A DNA stretch of 8,297 nt from an uncultured Odoribacter sp. (lineage in GTDB: Bacteria; Bacteroidota; Bacteroidia; Bacteroidales; Marinifilaceae), in assembly GCA_900548135.1 (NCBI GenBank), contig URJC01000096.1:1-8297 (forward strand), in the 5' to 3' direction. A program made the translations under genes and the position numbers. Below are positions 1 through 5,775 of the stretch, piece by piece; position 1 is the stretch's first letter, and each line of letters opens with the position of its first letter. The notes below the pieces were generated by a model. That model made no database searches. It saw only the letters and a program-made list of their open reading frames with translations, and was not told the origin of the DNA.

Positions 1-980
1 CAGGAAGAGAGTTGCCCGGGCAACGGGAGCAGATCGAAAAATGGAGAACAGACCGACGGAGCTGTCTGAGGGTACTCAGGCTATTGCAAGGAAATCCGGT
101 TTATCAGAAGTTGTGGATAGAACGTGTGGGAAGTATTGGGTTGCGAAGATTGGCAGATGAGTTGTTGCGCTTGGAAAAGCAGGTCGGTTTGAATTGGGAT
201 AAAAAAGAGGTTTGGGAATTATTGGTCAAATATACTTTGCCGGAGTATGCAAATCTTAACGTTGAAGAATTGTATCTGATTTTTATCCGGGCCTTGTCGG
301 GGAAGTTGACATCCCGAGAGAAGGAACGGGTAAGTCAGGCGGTGATGAAAGAGGTTACTGGTTTCGCTTTTTGGAAAAATGCTCTGGGGCGTTTGCCTTA
401 TGTTCCGGGGCCTTCAGCTTTGGAGAAAAGAAGGCATTTGCCTTCCTCCGGAACCGAAGAGGAGCTTATGTTGATTGAGGTGCGGAATGCGGGGTTGGTG
501 TTGTTTGCACCGTGGATGATACAGTTATTCGGTCGGTTGAATTTGTTGCAGGAAGATAAGAAAGCATTTGCCAGTGTGGACGAACAAGTCAGGGGGGCCT
601 TTATTTTGCAGGCATTGGTAGATGGAACGGAAATAAAGGATTATGAGGAACATGAATTGTTTTTGAATCGTTTGTTGGTGAATTTACCTGTGGAGGAAGT
701 ATTGCCTTCCCGGATCGAATGGAAGGATGGAGAGGCAGAATTGATCGGGTCATTGACGGAAAATTTACGGTTAAGCTGGCCTAAAATGAAGAATACTTCG
801 TTGGAGGGACTCCGGCACTCGTTTTTGCAGCGGGAAGGGATGCTTGAAGAGCAGGAAGGGGAGTGGAAATTGACGGTTCATCCGAAAGGACTGGACGTGT
901 TACTGGATTCTTTGCCGTGGGGATTTTCAATGGTCAGATTGCCCTGGATGGATAAAATACTGAGGGTGGCATGGAGATAA
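1..980 (+). CDS. eCIS tape-measure protein, C-terminal part (Afp14-like), 5' end outside window
   Basis: The reading frame is open from base 3 through to the stop at 978-980. The TTG at 12 is therefore probably an internal Leu, and the true start lies upstream. The visible ~326 residues match the C-terminal region of contractile injection system tape-measure proteins (CIS_TMP family) as I know it. Counted from the TTG, it has a hydrophobic 'NAGLVLFAPWMIQLF' stretch near residue 159, then 'LFLNRLLVNLPVEE', then 'LRHSFLQREGML', then a closing 'LPWGFSMVRLPWM' near the C-terminus. In this family the protein sits inside the tube and sets its length during assembly. The DUF4157 effector and the AAA+ ATPase downstream on the same strand support the call. 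The family assignment rests on recalled motifs, not on a search; the length of the missing N-terminal part cannot be judged. Confidence 0.85.
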   Translation, partial: GRELPGQREQIEKWRTDRRSCLRVLRLLQGNPVYQKLWIERVGSIGLRRLADELLRLEKQVGLNWDKKEVWELLVKYTLPEYANLNVEELYLIFIRALSGKLTSREKERVSQAVMKEVTGFAFWKNALGRLPYVPGPSALEKRRHLPSSGTEEELMLIEVRNAGLVLFAPWMIQLFGRLNLLQEDKKAFASVDEQVRGAFILQALVDGTEIKDYEEHELFLNRLLVNLPVEEVLPSRIEWKDGEAELIGSLTENLRLSWPKMKNTSLEGLRHSFLQREGMLEEQEGEWKLTVHPKGLDVLLDSLPWGFSMVRLPWMDKILRVAWR

Positions 981-1029
981 ACGATGCCCTGACAGGGGGG
1001 AAGTCACGTCGGGTGCCTGGCGGCACTTT

Positions 1030-1141
1030 ATGCGGAAAAAAGAATTGATCGGGATTTGCCAAAAGGTATAATGGTCCTGTCTGTGTAGAAAATAAACATG
1101 ACCGGAAATTGGAAGCGGTCTATCGTAAATATAAAATTTAG
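1030..1141 (+). pseudogene. Possible frameshifted small Cys-containing ORF between tape measure and effector
   Basis: The 163-bp gap between tape measure and effector has no intact ORF of useful size. An ATG at 1030 opens 'MRKKELIGICQKV' and stops at 1069-1071. Shifting by one base at the GG of 1065-1066 joins it to a second frame, 'YNGPVCVENKHDRKLEA' and onwards, ending with TAG at 1139-1141 just before the effector ATG. The joined peptide would be ~36 residues, with Cys at about 10 and 17 and a Lys/Arg-rich tail, and it looks more coding-like than random. I do not recognise it. The same gap also holds two short hairpins: CCCTG-A-CAGGG (987-997) and GTGCC-TGGC-GGCAC (1013-1026). The second is followed by TTTA and might be a weak terminator. 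The simplest alternative is non-coding spacer. Confidence 0.2.
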
Positions 1142-1143
1142 CT

Positions 1144-2313
1144 ATGAAAACTTATGAGAAACAATGGAAGCCAACTGCCCGGACGCTTTCTGCCCGGGCA
1201 GGGCATGGTCGGCAGGATGTGGCCGGGGTATTGCAAGCTTATCGGAACAGGACAGCGCAATTGGCGTCGTTGACTGATGAGGACAATCAGACGTTGCAAG
1301 GGAAATTTGTAACACAATTGCAGGGGGGGACTGAAGAAAATTCTTTGCAACAGAAAACTGAAAATCGTACGGGTTTGCCTGATCGGCTGAAAGCCGGTGT
1401 GGAGAATCTTTCGGGATACAGTTTAGATGGGGTAAAGGTTCACTATAATTCGTCCAGACCGGCCCAGTTACAGGCGTTGGCTTATACCCAAGGTACGGAT
1501 ATTCATATCGGACCCGGACAGGAACGGTATTTGGGACATGAAGCCTGGCATGTGGTGCAACAAATGCAGGGCCGGGTGCAGCCGACGATGCAATTGCAGG
1601 GGCTGGCGGTGAATGATAATGAGGACTTGGAACGGGAGGCGGATGTGATGGGAGAAAAAGCGCAGAAAAATACCGAACAAGCTAAAGAGATGGAGAGAAT
1701 AGCGAATGGTAAAGCAATTATGCCACTCCAATTGGCTTGGGATGTTACGGGTGTGAATAATTATTTGCGACAAGATCAGATTGGAATACAGTCAATACAA
1801 GATTTAAATAGTCAAAATTATACCGTGAATAAAATAAAAGATATTATCATAACCAGAACTTATACGGATGGTAGGGTTCCTAAGACGGAACAATATGTAA
1901 TAAAGGGTTACCATCAAAGGGGAAATAGGGAAATTGCTATTAGTGATGAATCGAATGATAATGGTAGTGCTTCTTCTACAATTGTTCATGAAGTAGCACA
2001 TGCTAATCAACATCAGGCCAATGAGAAGGAATTTTTTTTCTGGCGTTGGTTAAATTGGGTACCTTTTCCTGATGTTTTAAGCAAGGAAGTTGATGCTCAT
2101 AAAAAGCAAGAATTGTATAACCAAAGGATGGGGTTAAATTTAAATGCAGCGTTATGGGAGGGAGATAAATTAAATGATAAAAAAATAGAAGAATATATAA
2201 AACGTGTGTATTTAGGTAATGGTGTAAGTGGCAAACGACCATTTATTGATAAAGAATCATCAACAATAAAAGTGGGATCTTCAATAAAACCTTGGCCTGT
2301 TCCTACGGAATGA
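1144..2313 (+). CDS. eCIS-associated DUF4157 protein with C-terminal HEVAH metalloprotease-like effector domain
   Basis: This 389-residue protein has no signal peptide or membrane segment, as expected for cargo loaded into an injection particle from the cytoplasm. Residues ~1-75 are polar and Gln-rich. Residues ~77-175 form the DUF4157 (eCIS core) domain: 'GLPDRLKAGVENLSGYSLDGVKVHYN', 'TDIHIGP', an HEAWH zinc motif at 132-136 and a candidate third ligand Glu165 in 'EREAD'. A linker ends in 'MPLQLAW' (193-199). Residues ~200-389 are a different, A/T-rich domain with a second HExxH motif, HEVAH at 282-286, and a candidate third ligand Glu315 in 'KEVDAH', 29 residues after the last His. I infer a zinc-metalloprotease toxin; the substrate is unknown. 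The ATG at 1144 directly follows an A/T-rich leader. The gene lies between tape measure and ATPase, and its stop overlaps the ATPase start by ATGA. The DUF4157 call is strong; protease activity is inferred. Confidence 0.85.
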   Translation: MKTYEKQWKPTARTLSARAGHGRQDVAGVLQAYRNRTAQLASLTDEDNQTLQGKFVTQLQGGTEENSLQQKTENRTGLPDRLKAGVENLSGYSLDGVKVHYNSSRPAQLQALAYTQGTDIHIGPGQERYLGHEAWHVVQQMQGRVQPTMQLQGLAVNDNEDLEREADVMGEKAQKNTEQAKEMERIANGKAIMPLQLAWDVTGVNNYLRQDQIGIQSIQDLNSQNYTVNKIKDIIITRTYTDGRVPKTEQYVIKGYHQRGNREIAISDESNDNGSASSTIVHEVAHANQHQANEKEFFFWRWLNWVPFPDVLSKEVDAHKKQELYNQRMGLNLNAALWEGDKLNDKKIEEYIKRVYLGNGVSGKRPFIDKESSTIKVGSSIKPWPVPTE

Positions 2314-3641
2314 TTAATTCCTCTATAAATGATGGTAATATGAAGTATTGTTTTCAGTATTTTCAGTGTATTCTTCATACTTCGTTAGCTCTTTATTTTC
2401 AACAAACATGTAAATACCAGACGATCTATGGGATTTCTTGGCCGGAGGATCAAGAGTTATTGAGACTGGTGAAGCGTGAACAACTTTCTTTCGAAGAACG
2501 TGTTGTTCTCCTGTTGGCACTGATGCCTCACCTTTGTCCGCAATTGCTGGATATTTTCTTTATCAACAATAAGGATTTGGACCGACCTTATACGGAATTT
2601 GGCGGGTGGAAAGGATTGTCGCATGGGGGATTTTTACCGACCGGAGAGACGGCGGCTTTTATTTTGGCGGGGAATGACTGGGAGAAGCGCAAAGCGGTTA
2701 TACGCCTGTTCGGAAAAGAACATTGGTTTTGGAAAAACAATATTCTGCGTCTGGAGGGACAGGGGGAAGGGGAACCGTTTCTAAGCGGACAGTTGAGGGT
2801 TTCGGAGGAAGTGCTGAGCCGGGTGTTTTACGGGCGGGAATACAAACCGGATTACAGCGTCGGGTTTCCGGCCAAACGGATTACGACACCGCTGGATTGG
2901 AAGGACCTGGTGGTGGATTACAAGGTATATGCCGATCTGGAAGAGATTTGTATCTGGCTGAATCATCAGGATGTGGTGATGAAAGAATGGGGACTGGAGC
3001 GTTTTCTGAAAACCGGTTACCGGGCATTGTTTTACGGACCGCCCGGTACCGGAAAAACTCTGGCTGCCAGTCTGATCGGCAAAAGGAATGGGATGGATGT
3101 CTATCGGATTGATTTATCGATGGTGGTATCCAAATACATCGGCGAGACAGAGAAAAACCTGGCCCGGGTGTTTGATTTGGCAGAAAACCGGAATTGGATT
3201 CTTTTTTTTGATGAGGCGGATGCTTTGTTTGGAAAACGTACGACGGCTAATAGCTCCAACGACCGGCACGCTAATCAGGAAGTGGCTTATTTGTTGCAAC
3301 GGATCGAGGATTTTCCGGGTACGGTGATTCTGGCGACTAACTTGCTGAATAATATCGATGACGCATTTTTACGCCGTTTTCAGTCGGTGATCTATTTTCC
3401 GGTTCCGGATCAGGCTATGCGCTTGGAATTGTGGAAAAAAATGCTTCCGGAGGTTTGGTTGGAAGGTCAGCCGAAAGATATATTCGGACAAATCATCCGG
3501 TATGAATTGTCGGGTGGTTCCATTTCAAACGTGATCCGTCGCTGTGCTTTACAACTTTTGGCCAATCAGGAAAAAACACTCCGGCCAGAGATACTTTTGG
3601 GGGCAGTGAATAAAGAATTGCACAAAGAAAAGATGGCTTGA
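2310..3641 (+). CDS. eCIS AAA+ ATPase (Afp15-like)
   Basis: A 443-residue AAA+ ATPase, numbered from the ATG at 2310. Walker A is GPPGTGKT at 243-250. Walker B is 'ILFFDEAD', with its Asp at 301. The region 'SSNDRHANQEVAYLLQRIEDF' leads into a sensor-1-like 'ILATN' and paired arginines in 'FLRRF', a likely arginine finger. The non-ATPase front part carries the family-typical 'FGGWKGLSHGGFLPTGETAAFILAGND' and 'FPAKRITTPLDWKDLV'. eCIS clusters almost always carry such an ATPase, thought to act in particle assembly or cargo loading. I chose ATG 2310 because it overlaps the effector stop as ATGA, which suggests translational coupling; ATG 2340 is an alternative giving 433 residues. The first ~30-40 codons are A/T-rich like the upstream toxin domain and unlike the rest of the gene. 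No Afp16-like cap gene follows; the next gene is on the other strand. Confidence 0.9.
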   Translation: MINSSINDGNMKYCFQYFQCILHTSLALYFQQTCKYQTIYGISWPEDQELLRLVKREQLSFEERVVLLLALMPHLCPQLLDIFFINNKDLDRPYTEFGGWKGLSHGGFLPTGETAAFILAGNDWEKRKAVIRLFGKEHWFWKNNILRLEGQGEGEPFLSGQLRVSEEVLSRVFYGREYKPDYSVGFPAKRITTPLDWKDLVVDYKVYADLEEICIWLNHQDVVMKEWGLERFLKTGYRALFYGPPGTGKTLAASLIGKRNGMDVYRIDLSMVVSKYIGETEKNLARVFDLAENRNWILFFDEADALFGKRTTANSSNDRHANQEVAYLLQRIEDFPGTVILATNLLNNIDDAFLRRFQSVIYFPVPDQAMRLELWKKMLPEVWLEGQPKDIFGQIIRYELSGGSISNVIRRCALQLLANQEKTLRPEILLGAVNKELHKEKMA

Positions 3642-3643
3642 TT

Positions 3644-4687
3644 TTAGTCCACCCTGTTCTGTACGTAAGCACGCCATTTGTCCATCAGTTGCTGCATATC
3701 GTCCGGGATTTCCGAATCAAAGGACATGCGTTGGCCTGTGGTGGGATGTTCAAAGCCCAGTGTTTTCGCATGCAGCGCTTGTCGGGGACAGGTGTCAAAA
3801 CAATTGTTGACAAACTGTTTGTACTTTGCAAAGGTGGTTCCTTTCAGAATTTCATTTCCACCGTATTCTTTGTCATTGAAAAGCGGATGCCTGATGTACT
3901 TGAAATGGGCTCGGATCTGGTGGGTGCGGCCGGTTTCCAAAATACATTCCACTACGTTCACGTAACCCAGGCGTTCCAATACCCGGTAGTGCGTTACGGC
4001 ATGTTTGCCGTGACTGCCGTCAGGGAAACAGGCCATGACTTTGCGGTTGGTCAGGTTACGTCCGATATGTCCGGTGATGGTACCCGTATCACTTTCCAGG
4101 TTTCCCCAGCAAATGGCAACGTATTTCCGGTCGGAGGTTTTATGGAAAAATTGGGATGCCAGATGGGTCTTGGCATGTTCCGTTTTAGCGATTACCAGTA
4201 AGCCGGAAGTATCTTTGTCAATCCGGTGTACTAAACCGGGACGGGGATCGTTATTGTCTTTAAAGAGCGGATTTCCCTTTAAATGCCAGGCCAGGGCATT
4301 TACCAATGTTCCGGTGTAATGTCCATAGGAAGGATGGACCACCATTCCTGCCGGTTTGTTGACTACTATCAGATCTTCGTCCTCGTAGACAATATTGAGT
4401 GGAATGGCCTCCGGAATGATTTCAATTTCCCGGCGGGGGTAAGCCATCACTACCGAGACAATATCTTTGGGTTTTACTTTGTAGCTGGATTTTACTGCTT
4501 TGCCATTGACTAATATATTACCAGCATCAGCTGCTTCCTGAATTTTTGTGCGTGAAGCATTGGGTAGGCGTACCATCAGAAATTTATCGACACGTAAGAG
4601 GGCCTGGCCGTTATCGGCTTCAAAACGGTGGTGCTCAAACATTCCGGAAGATACCACTTCGTCCAGGGCGTCTATTTCTTCAAGCAT
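3644..4687 (-). CDS. rluD: RluA/RluD-family 23S rRNA pseudouridine synthase
   Basis: This 347-residue protein has the usual length and layout of RluD-type enzymes, which isomerise specific uridines in 23S rRNA (E. coli RluD acts on helix 69). An S4 RNA-binding domain spans ~31-80 ('LRVDKFLMVRLPNASRTKIQ'). The catalytic domain follows, with 'VVNKPAGMVVHPS' (108-120) and the signature 'GLVHRIDKDTSGLLV', in which Asp157 is the expected catalytic aspartate. 'ETGRTHQIRAHF' is the conserved motif III. An N-terminal extension of ~30 acidic residues precedes the S4 domain. It lies 35 bases downstream of the PASTA gene on the same strand and is probably co-transcribed with it. Its stop is two bases from the stop of the convergent eCIS ATPase. 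The family is certain; the exact modified position is inferred by homology, so the symbol is provisional. Confidence 0.93.
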   Translation of the reverse strand: MLEEIDALDEVVSSGMFEHHRFEADNGQALLRVDKFLMVRLPNASRTKIQEAADAGNILVNGKAVKSSYKVKPKDIVSVVMAYPRREIEIIPEAIPLNIVYEDEDLIVVNKPAGMVVHPSYGHYTGTLVNALAWHLKGNPLFKDNNDPRPGLVHRIDKDTSGLLVIAKTEHAKTHLASQFFHKTSDRKYVAICWGNLESDTGTITGHIGRNLTNRKVMACFPDGSHGKHAVTHYRVLERLGYVNVVECILETGRTHQIRAHFKYIRHPLFNDKEYGGNEILKGTTFAKYKQFVNNCFDTCPRQALHAKTLGFEHPTTGQRMSFDSEIPDDMQQLMDKWRAYVQNRVD

Positions 4688-4722
4688 ATTGAATCAGCTA
4701 GGTGTGTGTTGCGAAAAAGAAA

Positions 4723-5526
4723 TTATTCTGAAACCATCAGAGAATCCAATGGAGGCAGTTTGTCTTTTTTCAGGGTGATGTATAAATTGACAATGCTGCC
4801 AGCCTCAACCGATTGATTGGGCTCGGGGAACTGTTGATATACAAAGACAGACCGTTTGTCTGTAGCATTGGTGATACTCCCATCCGGGATAATTTCGCCA
4901 GGATTTAAATAATTTTTCCGGATTAAACTGATCACTTCGTCTAATTTTTTTCCGGTTAATTGAGGCACGAAAACGGTGTTATTTCCTTCGCCGCTCCCTA
5001 GTTCAAGGTCGATTACAGAACCTTTACTCAGCAAGGTGCCTGGTAGTATGGTTTCACCATTGTTTTTCAGACTGAGCACTAAATTTTTGAATTCGGATGG
5101 TACGTATGCTATATGTCCGACGGTAAATCCCTTTGCTTCGAGGGTTTGCAGGGTTTGGCGATAGGCTGCATTTTGCAGATTGGGAAAAGCTATTTTTTCC
5201 GGATTCTGGGCATTAATAATGAGGTGAATCAGCCGGTTTTCCTTCACCCTGGATTCTTCGGCAGGGTATTGCTCGACAACGGTGCCAGGCCGGGCATCTT
5301 CGTCGTATAAAGAGTCGATAATCTGAACTCTGAGGCCTGCATGGCTGGCAATGGCATGGGATTCCTGAAGGTTCAGTCCATAAAATGAAGGGACTGCAAT
5401 GGAATTACCGTGTTGGGTATAGTTATCCAGCCTGTAGAGAATATAGGTGGCTATACCACAAACCAGAATAAGCGCGATCAACAGATTGAGCAGGAAAAAC
5501 TTGAGTTTTGCAGGTACCTTTTTCAT
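4723..5526 (-). CDS. Membrane-anchored PASTA-domain protein (three PASTA repeats)
   Basis: A 267-residue protein with a short basic N-terminus ('MKKVPAKLKF') and one transmembrane helix at ~10-31, followed by an extracytoplasmic region. That region holds three PASTA repeats at about 42-106, 112-177 and 184-253. Each begins with an '(A/V)(V/F)P' style strand ('AVPSFYGL', 'AFPNLQNA', 'FVPQLTGK') and contains a 'G.V..Q.P' or equivalent turn; the clearest are 'PGTVVEQYPAEESRV' and 'VYQQFPEPNQSVEAGS'. PASTA domains elsewhere bind muropeptides or act as spacers in Ser/Thr kinases and PBPs. No kinase or transpeptidase domain is present here, so this is the stand-alone type seen in Bacteroidota. The protein probably sits in the periplasm attached to the inner membrane with a cell-wall-related role, but its ligand is unknown. 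It is the first gene of a two-gene operon with the pseudouridine synthase. Confidence 0.88.
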   Translation of the reverse strand: MKKVPAKLKFFLLNLLIALILVCGIATYILYRLDNYTQHGNSIAVPSFYGLNLQESHAIASHAGLRVQIIDSLYDEDARPGTVVEQYPAEESRVKENRLIHLIINAQNPEKIAFPNLQNAAYRQTLQTLEAKGFTVGHIAYVPSEFKNLVLSLKNNGETILPGTLLSKGSVIDLELGSGEGNNTVFVPQLTGKKLDEVISLIRKNYLNPGEIIPDGSITNATDKRSVFVYQQFPEPNQSVEAGSIVNLYITLKKDKLPPLDSLMVSE

Positions 5527-5570
5527 TTATCAGGGGTTATAATCTTGTCCGTGTAATTCTATAAGTTTTG

Positions 5571-5578
5571 CAAAAATA
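5571..5578 (-). promoter_or_regulatory. Candidate Bacteroidales -7 promoter element for the PASTA-rluD operon
   Basis: Read on the minus strand, the bases give TATTTTTG, an exact match to the Bacteroidota -7 consensus TAnnTTTG. It lies 45-52 bases upstream of the PASTA ATG, which would leave a leader of roughly 35-40 nt. I could not find a TTTG -33 box at the usual spacing further upstream, so the call rests on one 8-base motif in A/T-rich DNA. Confidence 0.35.
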
Positions 5579-5625
5579 GCTCAGATTTTTAAATTATCTA
5601 TTACTTTATTCCTAAATTTGCCTCT

Positions 5626-5672
5626 TAAACCAATCATTTACGGGTATTATTTTCCCGGGGGTGATTGGTTTA
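5626..5672 (+). repeat. Nested inverted repeat / extended hairpin upstream of the LysM gene
   Basis: A perfect 11-bp inverted repeat, TAAACCAATCA (5626-5636) and TGATTGGTTTA (5662-5672), encloses a second 4-bp stem, CGGG (5641-5644) with CCCG (5654-5657), closing a 9-nt loop. In plus-strand RNA the segment between the stems (TTTA opposite GGGG) adds three U-G wobbles and one mismatch, giving an almost continuous hairpin. On the minus strand these become A-C mismatches, so the plus transcript folds better. No U-tract follows directly, which argues against a simple intrinsic terminator. It may be a structured leader or a protein-binding site. Confidence 0.65.
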
Positions 5673-5775
5673 CCGGAGTTTTATGTTGTATAATCCCGTG
5701 GGCGGAGTGTTCAGCCGGGATACCTGAACCCTTTCGTTGTGCTGCCGGGAATTTATTTTGTAATTTGAAAAGAAT

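Larger units (their letters stand above)
5527..5775. other. Divergent intergenic region between the PASTA and LysM genes
   Basis: This 249-bp region must hold the promoters for both the minus-strand PASTA-rluD operon and the plus-strand LysM gene. The left half (5527-5625) is A/T-rich and contains the minus-strand -7 candidate. The middle carries a large nested inverted repeat (5626-5672). The right half is more G/C-rich and has a 6-bp stem GTTCAG/CTGAAC (5709-5714 with 5724-5729) plus a TCCCG that can pair with either of two CGGGA copies (5716-5720, 5746-5750). No small ORF in it looks coding. A TTATTTTG at 5753-5760 resembles a plus-strand -7 element but is very close to the ATG at 5776. 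Confidence 0.6.

Noticed and set aside
1323..1329. Run of seven G in the effector gene as a phase-variation switch
   Set aside because: Seven bases is short for a slippage switch, and the frame is intact; nothing else supports phase variation.
1468..1773. Minus-strand His/Leu-rich ORF opposite the DUF4157 gene
   Set aside because: It is the shadow of a strongly conserved domain; the low-complexity composition reflects the complementary codons.
3638..4201. Long plus-strand ORF opposite rluD
   Set aside because: It is the antisense shadow of a clear RluD-family gene whose catalytic motifs are intact; the plus-strand translation shows no family features.
5689..5694. TATAAT as a -10 promoter box
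   Set aside because: Bacteroidota primary sigma factors use TAnnTTTG, not the E. coli box, and no TTGACA-like partner is present.
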